Shown here piece by piece: positions 55,682-64,000 of a stretch of 64,000 nucleotides of DNA. The notes under the pieces are model-generated. The model saw only the letters and a program-made list of their open reading frames with translations. It did no database searches and was not told where the DNA came from. How positions within the stretch are numbered: the first letter of the stretch is position 1; each line of letters starts with the position of its first letter. The stretch comes from Verrucomicrobiota bacterium (GTDB lineage Bacteria > Verrucomicrobiota > Verrucomicrobiae > Opitutales > CG1-02-43-26), in the NCBI GenBank assembly GCA_013289195.1, contig JABDAI010000003.1, positions 1 through 64,000 of the forward strand. Reading direction: 5' to 3'. Position numbers and translations under genes: made by a program.

Positions 55682-57160
55682 CTAATGTGAATCCAATTTA
55701 GGACAATCGGTTTGATGGAGGCGTTGCATTGCTGCTAATAATGCGCTGGTAGCAGCATCATAATCGCCGCTTTTCGAACAATCGTTGATAGCGGTTTTGA
55801 TTTGATGTCCATTGACAGTGAAGGCATCACACTTACTCAATAATACTGCCAGTCCATCAATTATGCTTTGATTACGATAAGCGTCTCCAATAGTAAGATT
55901 TGTGAGATTAGTACACTTTTCTGTGCTAAAAGTAGCATTTTCATGAATATTGCCGATAGCAAGTATTATAAGATTGGGACATGGTCCTAGTATTTTAAAA
56001 ATGCCTCCCTTATAAATAGTCTTAATGGAAAGTGTTGTAAGATTCAAAAAGTGGTCCAAGAGCTTTACCTCACTTTTTTCACAAATTGTCTCAACATTGA
56101 GAGTTGTAAGATTAGGTAGCCTACAAATAAGCTTACTTTCAATACTTGTAATAGTAAGGATTGTAAGATGATTGAATGAAGTTGGTAAAGTAACCTCGGC
56201 TATTATTTTTTCAATAGTTAGACTTGTGAGATTTGGAAATAAGTTTCCTAAGTGACAGATGAGGTTTGGTTTAATTTGGCTGATGGAGTAACTTGTAGAA
56301 AAAATTCCATCTGCTAACTCAAGAATATCGATATTCTTAATCAAGGTTATATTCAGGCTTTCAATTTTCGTAGAATAATGAATAGGTAGGTTTAGTACAG
56401 TGATAAACGAATTCAGTGCATTAAGACTAATGGGTGTTTGCTTTGCAGGAGTGTTGACCGCGCTTCCTAGCTTAAAATGTGCATCAGAATCAATATTTCC
56501 CATAACGCATCGCGTAAGGTTAGAAAAAACATTGGGATTGTTTAAAAAAAAATTTCTAAATGTAGATTTAAGACCATCAACGCAACTATTAATATTTAAA
56601 TGAAGGGTATTAATGTTATTGAAAAATTCTTGATTTTGGAAAACTGAATAACTCAACTGCTTTAGCTCTTCGTCCTCTCGAATCGTCAAAATTATATCTA
56701 GCCTTTCTTTCAAGATAGGATCGATGCAGAATAAATCAAATATTGATTTATTAGTTAAATCGATGAGAAAAATAACAAAGTTGATTTTGAAGTTAGAACG
56801 CAAAATAAGACCAAGAAAATAATAATGCGAAATAGGACTAAGAAGATCATAATTAACTCTCAACGAATTTAATTTAACAATAAAAAATGATCTCCAATTA
56901 TTATAATAAGAGAAAATACGTTTAACTAGTTCTTCCGGCAGCTTAGGATCAAAATATGAAAGAGCAAAATGATGGAAAAAAATAAATTTTCTGTCTTGTT
57001 TACACAAAGTTTTATTTTTAATTCCAACGAATATTTCACATGGTTGTATTCTTTGGGTTCTGCTTTGAATGCTTGGTGATACTATAGAAAATTTCACCTT
57101 GGAAAAAGTACTAGTTTTAATGCACCCATTCGTATTGTGTGTTTTTGTTACTGTATTCAT
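55682..57160 (-). CDS. F-box-like protein with LRR-like repeats
   Basis: This 492-residue protein is likely a host-directed factor. Residues 72-112 read like an F-box: LPEELVKRIFSYY, then SFFIVKLNSLRVNYDLL. From about 190 a series of ~22-residue units of the form NLTxLxIGxIxxxxxF/L follows (for example LTTLSIKTIYKGG and LTNLTIGDAYRNQ), an LRR-like solenoid. It is a paralogue in style of the next gene upstream, with which it may form a unit (46 bases apart). F-box plus LRR is the plan of eukaryotic SCF substrate receptors. No signal peptide is visible. The role is inferred from domain plan alone. Confidence 0.65.
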   Translation of the reverse strand: MNTVTKTHNTNGCIKTSTFSKVKFSIVSPSIQSRTQRIQPCEIFVGIKNKTLCKQDRKFIFFHHFALSYFDPKLPEELVKRIFSYYNNWRSFFIVKLNSLRVNYDLLSPISHYYFLGLILRSNFKINFVIFLIDLTNKSIFDLFCIDPILKERLDIILTIREDEELKQLSYSVFQNQEFFNNINTLHLNINSCVDGLKSTFRNFFLNNPNVFSNLTRCVMGNIDSDAHFKLGSAVNTPAKQTPISLNALNSFITVLNLPIHYSTKIESLNITLIKNIDILELADGIFSTSYSISQIKPNLICHLGNLFPNLTSLTIEKIIAEVTLPTSFNHLTILTITSIESKLICRLPNLTTLNVETICEKSEVKLLDHFLNLTTLSIKTIYKGGIFKILGPCPNLIILAIGNIHENATFSTEKCTNLTNLTIGDAYRNQSIIDGLAVLLSKCDAFTVNGHQIKTAINDCSKSGDYDAATSALLAAMQRLHQTDCPKLDSH

Positions 57161-57206
57161 AAATCAATGCGGTTCATACTAAGAGTATAAATTATCATAA
57201 ATTTCA

Positions 57207-59219
57207 TTAGCTATCGTCACGTATAGTTTTCATGACATAGCGATTAGGCTGATTACTTGAGGATTGTAATTCAAAACTATACTTGTGCTCAATAGTTTTA
57301 ATAATATAACTGTTACAATCATTACTTGAGCTTTGTAATTCGAAAATATATGGGTCATTAATATTTGGAAGTTTATTTAACGAAGTAGGTAAAATAAAAA
57401 TAACGTTCATACCAATATCTCCAATAATGAGACGTTGAAACTCTTTTATTGAATTGGATAACTTAAAAGTAATGTTGCTACCAGTATCTCCAATAACTAG
57501 ACTCTGTAATTTATCGCAACCAGATAAATCAAAACTAACATCGCTACCAACATCCCCAATAGTAACGCTTTCAAGTTTGGAAAGTGAGGTGAGCCAATAC
57601 AAATTAGTATTACTAGCAATATCTCCAATTTCGAGATTGGTTAATTTAGGGAAGCAATATATTTTCTCCAATAATGTATTAAGAAAACTCATGTTATCTG
57701 CATCTATTTCGATTTTTTTAAGATCTAAAGTAAGAATACTATCAATCAACTTTATGTCAGAAGGGGTTAAGAGCAATTCATTTAGCTTATTGAATTCATG
57801 AAGATTTTTAATTCTAAGAATTATTGTCGATTGTTCTTCTGCAATAGAAATGGGTATGGATAATGCGTTTGGAAGTAGATCGTCGAAAGAAATAGTAACA
57901 TATTCTTTCCGTTGTGATTCTTTTTTTGATGCAAACTTAGGTAACTCAAGAAAGCGATCATCTATTCGTTGTACATGAAAACTTTCAAGATTAGGAAGAG
58001 ATTTTGGGAAGAATAGTTGAGCACCTGTATGGATAATTCCGATAGAAACATTGTTAAGCGCATCAAGAAATTTTGGTAAGTTCAAAGTAGCATTAAAAAT
58101 AATGCCAATGGAAAGCTTAGTAAGCCCATTGAGAACTTCGGGAAAGGAAATTTCAGCACCTGTATGAATAACGCCAATAGAAAGGCTGGTAAGCGAATCA
58201 AGAGGTTTTAATAAAGACAATTTACCACTAATACTATCAAAAGAAAGACTAGTAAGCGTATTGAGAGCGGGTAGGCACACAGAAGCATCACTATTAATAT
58301 AGCTTATTGAAATATGCGTCAATATATTGAATGAATCAGGTAAATCAAAAACAATTTTATCTTCAATATTCCCAAAAGTAAGACTTGTGAGACTAGAAAA
58401 AGAACTTAGATTTTGAGAAATAGTAGCTAATAATACTTGAATCGTGGAATAAGTATCCTTATTAATGGTGATATTTTGAAAATTTAATTCTTGAATGTGT
58501 TTGAATGTTTTGGGGGGTTCGATTGACAATTGATGATGTGAATACATTACTGCCATTTGACGGATTTTATCTATAGTTTCAGCTTTAAAAACAATTATAT
58601 TAGGTGTGAGTTCCAAACTTGATAATAAGTTGAATAAATTCCAGGAAAAACTAAGTTTACTATTCGTAACAGAATTAAAACTTATCTTCTCAAATTTGTC
58701 AGCAGAAGCCATTGCTTCTGCTGACTGATCAGACAATAAAAATTGTCGCTCTTGTATTTCAAAAATTCTTGCTGATCGATTAAGCAGCATGAATTGATCA
58801 TCCCTCAAGTTTTCGGCAGATTGATAAGTAAAAGAGATGAGATTATAAAATCGTTTTGAGACTAATCGAACCGCAAGTAAACTTTTGAAATTGCAATAAT
58901 ATACTGCTCGGCTTAAACTTTCCTCATATTTTGATGCGAAACGTTCATCACCTATAAAGACAAAAAGCTTAAAGGGTATTTCAGAAAGAAAAGTAAAATG
59001 ATCTTTTGCATATTTTCCCATGAGATTCAGGTTTAGTGATATGTATTCTGGTTCTGCCGACAGTTCGTCAAGACGCCGTTCACGAGCCTCAATTTCTATT
59101 ATCTTAAATGTACGTCGGGACTCTGAACTTCCCTGAGAAACTCTTTGCTCATCTTGAGGTGTCTCCTGAGACTTAATGTGACCTTTGGTTTCTGAAGTAA
59201 TAGGCATCATATCTGTCAT
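57207..59219 (-). CDS. large F-box-like / LRR-like repeat protein
   Basis: This is a 670-residue protein. An N-terminal charged segment contains EARERRLDELS, similar to ARERELEIIS in the F-box-like protein at 25087. Residues 80-130 match a degenerate F-box (IPFKLFVFIG, then LLAVRLVSKRFYNLI, the best F-box second half in the window). Two solenoid blocks of ~22-residue LRR-like units follow, with the repeated phrase LTSLSIGVIHTGAE or close variants. A third run carries IGDIGxNxxFxL units. The last 47 residues contain a tandem duplication (FELQSSSN...KTI, twice). The domain plan suggests a ubiquitin-ligase adaptor for use in a host. Confidence 0.65.
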   Translation of the reverse strand: MTDMMPITSETKGHIKSQETPQDEQRVSQGSSESRRTFKIIEIEARERRLDELSAEPEYISLNLNLMGKYAKDHFTFLSEIPFKLFVFIGDERFASKYEESLSRAVYYCNFKSLLAVRLVSKRFYNLISFTYQSAENLRDDQFMLLNRSARIFEIQERQFLLSDQSAEAMASADKFEKISFNSVTNSKLSFSWNLFNLLSSLELTPNIIVFKAETIDKIRQMAVMYSHHQLSIEPPKTFKHIQELNFQNITINKDTYSTIQVLLATISQNLSSFSSLTSLTFGNIEDKIVFDLPDSFNILTHISISYINSDASVCLPALNTLTSLSFDSISGKLSLLKPLDSLTSLSIGVIHTGAEISFPEVLNGLTKLSIGIIFNATLNLPKFLDALNNVSIGIIHTGAQLFFPKSLPNLESFHVQRIDDRFLELPKFASKKESQRKEYVTISFDDLLPNALSIPISIAEEQSTIILRIKNLHEFNKLNELLLTPSDIKLIDSILTLDLKKIEIDADNMSFLNTLLEKIYCFPKLTNLEIGDIASNTNLYWLTSLSKLESVTIGDVGSDVSFDLSGCDKLQSLVIGDTGSNITFKLSNSIKEFQRLIIGDIGMNVIFILPTSLNKLPNINDPYIFELQSSSNDCNSYIIKTIEHKYSFELQSSSNQPNRYVMKTIRDDS

Positions 59220-59475
59220 TTTTTTAATTTAACAAATATTTTGAATCTGAAAGTTTAGAATTGCAAGATTTAACGGTAAAATATTTCCGTGTTTTATAAT
59301 CTCAATGCCTAATAAGTCTATCTAGCGCGACACCTGCCAACTCTAAAGAAAACTTAAATTATGATCGTCTTTTAACTGACATCAATAGCGAAGTTTTTCA
59401 AAAGGGAAAAAGATTTCTCAAGATTTATTTCTGAATCAGATATATTCGATACAGGACGAGAAATATGTTCATTCT

Positions 59476-60486
59476 TCACCCCATCATTTCTGCATCAGAG
59501 CCGTAATCAGTTTCATCGCCATTATCTGGCTCTTTTGCAAGAGCTCTAAGAGCTGCAGCCCCTCTTAAAACACTGTAACTTCCTATCCGAATAGTGCCTT
59601 TCCCTGTACCTTTATAAATGGGTTTAGACCCACCAAATCTTTCAGAAAAACTTGTTGTATTATCAGCAAGAATTTCATCGATATATTTTGTAGCTTTGGG
59701 AGCTCTTGCTTTATCGATTTTTATAACGCCACCAAATTCACTTAAGTCTGACCACTCGTTTTGCGTATAATTCCCACGAATCGGTAAACCACCGCCCACT
59801 CTTTGTATATCTCTAGCTACTCTTCGTCGTGCATCAAATAGGTTATCAAAAGCTCCTCGGCTTACTATGTTCCCAGCCATACTATCTGCACTTGTGGCCA
59901 ATTCAGTATAAGAAGAGTTAAGTCGTGCAGGTCTGATAGTGTTATTTTCTGTTATTATTGGATCAAAAACAATATCGTGTCCTTTTCTTATCGCAAATAT
60001 CTTTCGAGGAAGTTGAGTTTGCTTTTTAGGTGAAGAAGGAGTATATTTTGTATAACAAAGCATTAAATGCGTATCGAATGCTATATCTTTATTATTTATA
60101 TGCCCATTAATTTCTGCTTTCAGGGTTTTTCCAAAACTGCTAGCGTTTTTTTGACTGCAAAGACCCTTTTGTGTATGTCGATAATTAAAAACCAAATGAG
60201 TTTCTACTGATTGTAAAGGTAGTGGCTCTTCGCTATTTTGGGATTTTTTTTTCAAAGTCGCTTTTCTTTTTTCTACGGGAGTCAATGTTGGTTTTATTTC
60301 AGTATTATCCGTCTTAGCCCTCTTGTTTTGACCATTATCATTAGCTATTATGTCAATTTTTCTTTTTTTTGAAAAAGTTAATCCATTACCATCAGGATTG
60401 TCTATATTCTTTAAATTCTCTACTTCATCACGCAATTTACGTGAATTATAATTATTTATATTTATTTTCCGTGATCTGTTTTTCAT
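59476..60486 (-). CDS. basic protein with nuclear-localisation-like clusters
   Basis: This is an unrecognised 336-residue protein. The first 90 residues are very basic and hold KKRK (40-43) and KRAK (55-58), spaced like a bipartite nuclear localisation signal, plus EKRKATLKKK (72-81). The middle contains LPRKIFAIRKGHDIVF. Residues 190-320 are globular in composition, with FDNLFDARRRVARDIQRVGGG and GTGKGTIRIGSYSVLRGAAALRAL. The last 15 residues are acidic. There is no signal peptide or membrane segment. It lies next to the F-box genes and has its own promoter, so it is a candidate effector acting in a host nucleus. Confidence 0.5.
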   Translation of the reverse strand: MKNRSRKININNYNSRKLRDEVENLKNIDNPDGNGLTFSKKRKIDIIANDNGQNKRAKTDNTEIKPTLTPVEKRKATLKKKSQNSEEPLPLQSVETHLVFNYRHTQKGLCSQKNASSFGKTLKAEINGHINNKDIAFDTHLMLCYTKYTPSSPKKQTQLPRKIFAIRKGHDIVFDPIITENNTIRPARLNSSYTELATSADSMAGNIVSRGAFDNLFDARRRVARDIQRVGGGLPIRGNYTQNEWSDLSEFGGVIKIDKARAPKATKYIDEILADNTTSFSERFGGSKPIYKGTGKGTIRIGSYSVLRGAAALRALAKEPDNGDETDYGSDAEMMG

Positions 60487-60510
60487 TATATTTATTCAAA
60501 TTAATGCATA

Positions 60511-60539
60511 ATTAAATCATAAATCATTAATTATGTCAA
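60511..60539 (-). promoter_or_regulatory. sigma70-type promoter of the basic protein gene
   Basis: On the minus strand TTGACA (60534-60539) and TTTAAT (60511-60516) are separated by 17 bases. Transcription would begin close to 60504, leaving a leader of under 20 bases. Confidence 0.55.
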
Positions 60540-60615
60540 TATTAATAATACTTAAATAAGTAAAATAAATAATAGTTAATGTTGAAAAAACACAGAAACA
60601 TGTTTATAATTAAAA

Positions 60616-61146
60616 ATGAAAACAAAACTAAAGAAATATTTTTTTCAGTTCATGATTACCACTTTTGTGATCATTGGTTTAAATTCGCTATTACATGCAA
60701 GTGAAGACGCAAATAAATACATTGAGCATCCCCCGGTATTTACTAATCAATGGAATTATCCAGTTGAGGAAGACAGTGTAGAATACCCTCCCACTTACGG
60801 GGCATTTAGTTTGGGATTAACAAATCCTGCTCAAAATGAACCTAGTTTTTATGCAAATATGAAAACTTTTTTTCTGGGTTCTAGTAATAAAAATTCTCAA
60901 ATTCAGGTATATGCTAAAGCTTCTACTTGGTGGACTTCTGTACCATTTGGGGATCCTATAAATTTAGAGCTTGGCACACACGTGGTAGAAGGAACAACTA
61001 AGGGCGTAGGAAAATATGCCGTTACAGTTGAGATAAAAAAAGAACCCTTAGATATCAAAGTAAGAAGTTTGTCGAATTTATGGGGTCCATATGAAAAAGT
61101 GGATGTTTATATGGTGACGATCAAAAAAGTTGAAAAAATTAAATAA
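60616..61146 (+). CDS. secreted protein of unknown function
   Basis: This 176-residue protein has a clear signal peptide (basic start KTKLKKYF, hydrophobic core, LLHA end near 29). The mature part is rich in Tyr, Pro, Thr and Val and reads as beta-strands, for example QIQVYAKASTWWTSVPF and YAVTVEIKKEPLDIKV. There are no cysteines or known motifs. It stands divergent from the basic protein gene in the accessory island. A secreted beta-sandwich binding protein is a fair guess, no more. Confidence 0.55.
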   Translation: MKTKLKKYFFQFMITTFVIIGLNSLLHASEDANKYIEHPPVFTNQWNYPVEEDSVEYPPTYGAFSLGLTNPAQNEPSFYANMKTFFLGSSNKNSQIQVYAKASTWWTSVPFGDPINLELGTHVVEGTTKGVGKYAVTVEIKKEPLDIKVRSLSNLWGPYEKVDVYMVTIKKVEKIK

Positions 61147-61470
61147 GGGAAACAAATCTCACATCAAAATTAGGCTAATACTTTAAAATTCTAAGAGCTT
61201 ATCTGTAAATTGTTGATCATGAAAGGCTTCATGATCCGCACGAGGGATAGTGAATTTTTGTGCATTTTCCACCATTTCCTATAACTTGATGAGATGAGCA
61301 TTTGATACCCTAGGATCATTTTTATTTTGTAATTAATTCCATTAAATGTTCAATATGCTTTGTGTACCAAGGAGCACCAATCGTAATCATTTTACTCTGT
61401 TACTGCGGCAAGGCGGTAAGCATTTCACTAGATTATTGTAGGAGTTATATTAATTACCAGATTAAAGTCA
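61147..61470. other. 324-base gap with traces of a decayed hydrolase gene
   Basis: On the minus strand 61322-61390 encodes MITIGAPWYTKHIEHLMELI plus two residues and a stop. In another frame, 61183 to about 61300 contains a stop and then EMVENAQKFTIPRADHEAFH, ending DKLLEF. The DHEAFHD phrase with a final short helix recalls the catalytic-histidine end of alpha/beta hydrolases. If so, this is a remnant broken by at least one frameshift and one stop. Nothing else was seen. Confidence 0.3.
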
Positions 61471-62388
61471 TTAATCTTTATAAAAGAAGGACAAACTGAT
61501 AGAATTCTCTAGGGCTCGAACATCATGAAACCATCCTTCTGGGATAAAGATGATATCTCCAGGTTCTATAACAACTTGATAAAGTTGAGCATTTTTAAAT
61601 TCTGGAAATTTCTCATGATCAGGGTTTCTTACGTTCACAGGGCTCACACAACTTTTATCATTCACTTTATAGTCTTTGCCGTGTTTACAATGTTTTACAT
61701 ATAAAAGTCCGGCCTGATCGGGAGGGATAAAAGTCATAATTTTTTTTCCTTCTAATTGCACTAGAATCACAGATTCATGACTATGAGTTAACCTCACTGA
61801 ACCAGGTCCACTGACGAAAATTGTCGTTTTAGTGGCTTCTTGAAAGATTTCTGGCATTGATTTTTCGCTTTCAAGAATTTTTAAAAGGTATTTTGTTAGA
61901 TGATGAGGGATATAATTGATATCATCTTCTTTATTTAGAACAATTTCTCCGTAAAAACGTTTAATATCCCCTTTTTGAACCTGTTGCCAGAAGTCACTAA
62001 AGGATAAAGGCCAACCTTCGGGTTTTTCATCAAAAAACCCATCTATTTCAGATTCTTCAGAATCAGGGAAACAGTTTGCAAATTTTTCATCTTCATCAAT
62101 ATCTACGCCAAATTTAAATTTAGGATCAGGATAATTCTGTGCAATATGCTTGTAAGTTAACTCCAAAATTTTCCATGACTTCGCTGCCCCTCGGAAAATA
62201 GTGGGCTGAGGAAACTTTTCATCAAACCAAGTGATACTCGAAGGCCAAGTTTCGATTTTACTTTCTTTTATTGGAAAATATTCATTTTCAGTATTTCCAT
62301 TAATATCGTCTGCATTAATTGACGCATAATTAAAAATTAATAAAAAAGCTGAAATTAATAATGTAAAAATAAAAGTACATTTTTTCAT
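61471..62388 (-). CDS. secreted JmjC/cupin-8-like protein
   Basis: This 305-residue protein has a signal peptide (1-26, ending SINA) and a JmjC-type double-stranded beta-helix. The first half includes TIFRGAAKSWKILEL, as in cupin-8 hydroxylases. The metal-site region reads RLTHSHESVILVQLEGKK (His202, His204), then FIPP near 220, and EPGDIIFIPEGWFHDV with His288. Usual JmjC enzymes have H-x-D/E...H; here the acidic ligand is replaced by His204, so iron binding or activity may be changed. Family members hydroxylate or demethylate proteins using 2-oxoglutarate. Export from the cytoplasm is unusual for the family and suggests an envelope or host target. Confidence 0.75.
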   Translation of the reverse strand: MKKCTFIFTLLISAFLLIFNYASINADDINGNTENEYFPIKESKIETWPSSITWFDEKFPQPTIFRGAAKSWKILELTYKHIAQNYPDPKFKFGVDIDEDEKFANCFPDSEESEIDGFFDEKPEGWPLSFSDFWQQVQKGDIKRFYGEIVLNKEDDINYIPHHLTKYLLKILESEKSMPEIFQEATKTTIFVSGPGSVRLTHSHESVILVQLEGKKIMTFIPPDQAGLLYVKHCKHGKDYKVNDKSCVSPVNVRNPDHEKFPEFKNAQLYQVVIEPGDIIFIPEGWFHDVRALENSISLSFFYKD

Positions 62389-62494
62389 AATAAAACTAGT
62401 ATCACTTTAATAATAAAGTCAAATTTACTAAGAGAATTTTAATAAAAATAGTACAAAATAATATAAAAAATTAATTAACAAAAATTCTTAATTA

Positions 62495-62522
62495 TTGACA
62501 TATAAACAATTAATTATATTCT
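62495..62522 (+). promoter_or_regulatory. possible promoter of the gene at 62567
   Basis: TTGACA (62495-62500) is followed after 16 bases by TATTCT (62517-62522), a partial -10 box. The leader to the ATG at 62567 would be about 40 AT-rich bases. Confidence 0.4.
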
Positions 62523-62566
62523 ATTACACAAATAAATCAATAAATATAAATAATATAAAATAAAAA

Positions 62567-63268
62567 ATGCTTAATTCTATCAAAGTATGTGAAGGTCGAT
62601 TTATTATGAATGATAATGAAACACTTATGAATTTTCCGGAAAAAAAAATCAGAGGGCAATTTTTTGATTATGCAGTAAAATTAGAAGCTGGGCTCAAAAA
62701 ACAAATGTCTCCGAAGGAATTTGAAAATTTTGTATTTCCAAAATGCGGGAACGACTTTCAGGATAAAACAAATGTGCTAAAAAATGCTAAAAGCATTTTT
62801 GCATACCATTGTATGAATTTTTATCGCCAGAGCCATTCCATGAATATCGCGACTATCTCTATTTTTTCGCTTGATCCAAAGTCCGATGATCTTAAGCAAG
62901 CAAAGTTTTATAAAAATAATATAATAGACTCTATGACAATAAATTATATGGAAAGTTATGCCGTGTTTTATGCATGTAGCGCCCTCTATTTGAATGAACA
63001 AGGTAGACTCTTAGAAAAAGTAAAAATGGACCAAACCCATAAATTGCAACTTTGGAATTTTGGAGAGTCTTTAAGAAAGAGTGTAGAATCAGCTAGCCAA
63101 AATTTACGTTTAGGGCCAACTGATTTCGATTCTACGTTACTTTGTGAATTTGTAAGATTATTAGAAGAATATCTCAACTCAAGTGAAATGTTCTTAAAAA
63201 CCATTAAAAAAGAAGCTTTTGTAACTACCGAAAGACTTGATTATCATGATGATGCTGATTCTGATTAG
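62567..63268 (+). CDS. uncharacterised helical protein
   Basis: This 233-residue protein is not recognised. It has no signal peptide; it reads as a helical bundle with LKNAKSIFAYHCMNFYRQSH, MTINYMESYAVFYACSALYL and a long C-terminal helix ending in the acidic tail DYHDDADSD. An internal ATG at 62606 is an alternative start; the first ATG is preferred because it follows an A-rich run like other genes here. It is divergent from the JmjC-like gene and converges on carA, 16 bases away. Confidence 0.5.
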   Translation: MLNSIKVCEGRFIMNDNETLMNFPEKKIRGQFFDYAVKLEAGLKKQMSPKEFENFVFPKCGNDFQDKTNVLKNAKSIFAYHCMNFYRQSHSMNIATISIFSLDPKSDDLKQAKFYKNNIIDSMTINYMESYAVFYACSALYLNEQGRLLEKVKMDQTHKLQLWNFGESLRKSVESASQNLRLGPTDFDSTLLCEFVRLLEEYLNSSEMFLKTIKKEAFVTTERLDYHDDADSD

Positions 63269-63284
63269 TAAAAGGTTTCTAGTT

Positions 63285-64000
63285 TTAGACTTCTTTACTA
63301 TTTTTGATCAAAGAGTAAAAATCCTCAAAAAGAGAATCTGCATCATTAGGGCCCGGAGCAGCTTCGGGATGATATTGGACTGAAAAAATGGGTAAAATCC
63401 TATGTTTAAGTCCAGAAACTGTTTTATCGTTGAGGTTAATTTCAGTAACAATCCCTTCCCCGCGTTCCAATTCTTCGGCCTTGGTCGCATAGCCGTGATT
63501 TTGTGCGGTAATAGAGACTTTATCAGTAAAAAGATTTTTTACAGGATGATTTCCGCCTCTGTGGCCAAATTTCAATTTAAAGGTGGTGGCACCAAGGGCA
63601 TGTGTAATGATCTGGTGGCCTAGGCAAATACCAAAGATTGGAAAGTCATTCATCAGTTGACGGACGGTTTGATGAGCGTAAGTCAGTGCTGCAGGATCCC
63701 CTGGGCCGTTGGAAAGGAAAATGCCATCAGGGTTTATATTTTTGACTGTTTCAGCAGTAGTATCAGCAGGGACGACGGTGATGCGAAATCCGTGATTGGC
63801 TAACCTTTTTAAGATGGATTGCTTCATCCCAAAATCAAAAGCAACAATGTGAAATTTTGGTCTAGGGGGTCTTTGTTTAGCCAAATGAGTTCCTTCTACA
63901 GTAAAAGGGGTGATATTTTCTTCTTTGGGATTAAATTCATATATGCTTTTACAGGTCACTTCCTTTGGGCAGTCAATTCCTTCTAAACCATTCCATTCTC
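63285..64000 (-). CDS. carA: carbamoyl-phosphate synthase small subunit (partial)
   Basis: CarA is the glutaminase subunit that feeds ammonia to CarB for pyrimidine and arginine synthesis. The C-terminal class I glutamine amidotransferase domain is complete: FGICLGHQII holds the nucleophile Cys, and QYHPEAAPGP the catalytic His. GGNHPVKNL and AQNHGYAT lie between them. The reading frame stays open to the window edge (GLEGIDCPKEVTCKSIYEF), so the N-terminal half lies beyond base 64000. The GTG at 63959 is inside the gene, not its start. Confidence 0.96.
   Translation of the reverse strand, partial: EWNGLEGIDCPKEVTCKSIYEFNPKEENITPFTVEGTHLAKQRPPRPKFHIVAFDFGMKQSILKRLANHGFRITVVPADTTAETVKNINPDGIFLSNGPGDPAALTYAHQTVRQLMNDFPIFGICLGHQIITHALGATTFKLKFGHRGGNHPVKNLFTDKVSITAQNHGYATKAEELERGEGIVTEINLNDKTVSGLKHRILPIFSVQYHPEAAPGPNDADSLFEDFYSLIKNSKEV

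Overview
The window is about 64 kb of AT-rich bacterial chromosome from a Gram-negative cell. LpxB, LolC/LolD, two TolC-family outer-membrane proteins and a TonB-like protein show the outer membrane. The housekeeping proteins and the argR-glnP-glnQ block point to the PVC superphylum. PNPase wording seems closest to Verrucomicrobiota (Opitutae-like), and argR-glnPQ is an arrangement known from Chlamydiota; this is a judgement from memory, not a database result. Four proteins with F-box-like and repeat domains, a lipase/NB-ARC/TPR giant, a basic protein with nuclear-localisation-like clusters, Q/N-rich proteins and a secreted JmjC-like cupin suggest life in or on a eukaryotic host. Almost no start codon has a Shine-Dalgarno sequence; starts usually follow an A-rich stretch.

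Layout. 1-5.1 kb: rpsO-pnp with leader and intergenic hairpins and a good terminator, then kamA behind a clear sigma70 promoter, converging on an SDR-like epimerase. 5.1-8 kb: a secreted coiled-coil protein, the first copy of a 145-bp MITE, and obgE. 8.2-11 kb: a YbhGFS-like drug-export operon. 11.1-17.6 kb: an accessory block with the 1387-residue lipase/NTPase/TPR protein and a 681-residue unknown with a HicA-like tail. 17.8-22 kb: a compact minus-strand operon tolC-maf-tonB-like-rluA. 22-25 kb: nadE and hemL. 25-29 kb: accessory genes (F-box plus helical repeats, an unknown helical protein, a duplicated-domain membrane protein). 29-34.6 kb: a four-gene export system tolC, GAF-HlyD fusion, macB-like ATPase, FtsX-like permease. 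34.7-36.7 kb: argR divergent from glnP-glnQ. 36.7-38.8 kb: pseudouridine synthase, SDR, and an HPF-like protein with an internal duplication. 39-41.2 kb: an MFS transporter and an LRR-like protein. 41.3-43.9 kb: thiE-thiL-thiD under a TPP riboswitch that touches the thiE start codon. 44-48.3 kb: the second MITE copy in front of mnmA, then a small secreted protein, fmt and der. 48.3-50 kb: a toxin remnant and two paralogous Q/N-rich proteins. 50-55.6 kb: a minus-strand envelope cluster lysS-lolC-lolD-Gfo/Idh-lpxB. 55.7-63.3 kb: a second accessory island (two F-box/LRR-like proteins, a possible nuclear effector, secreted proteins, the JmjC-like cupin). The window ends inside carA.

Together the core genes cover translation, RNA decay, cofactor synthesis (NAD, thiamine, haem precursor), lipid A and lipoprotein traffic, and efflux. 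The accessory genes look like host-interaction factors. No secretion apparatus, tRNA, rRNA, CRISPR array or intact transposase was seen in the window.
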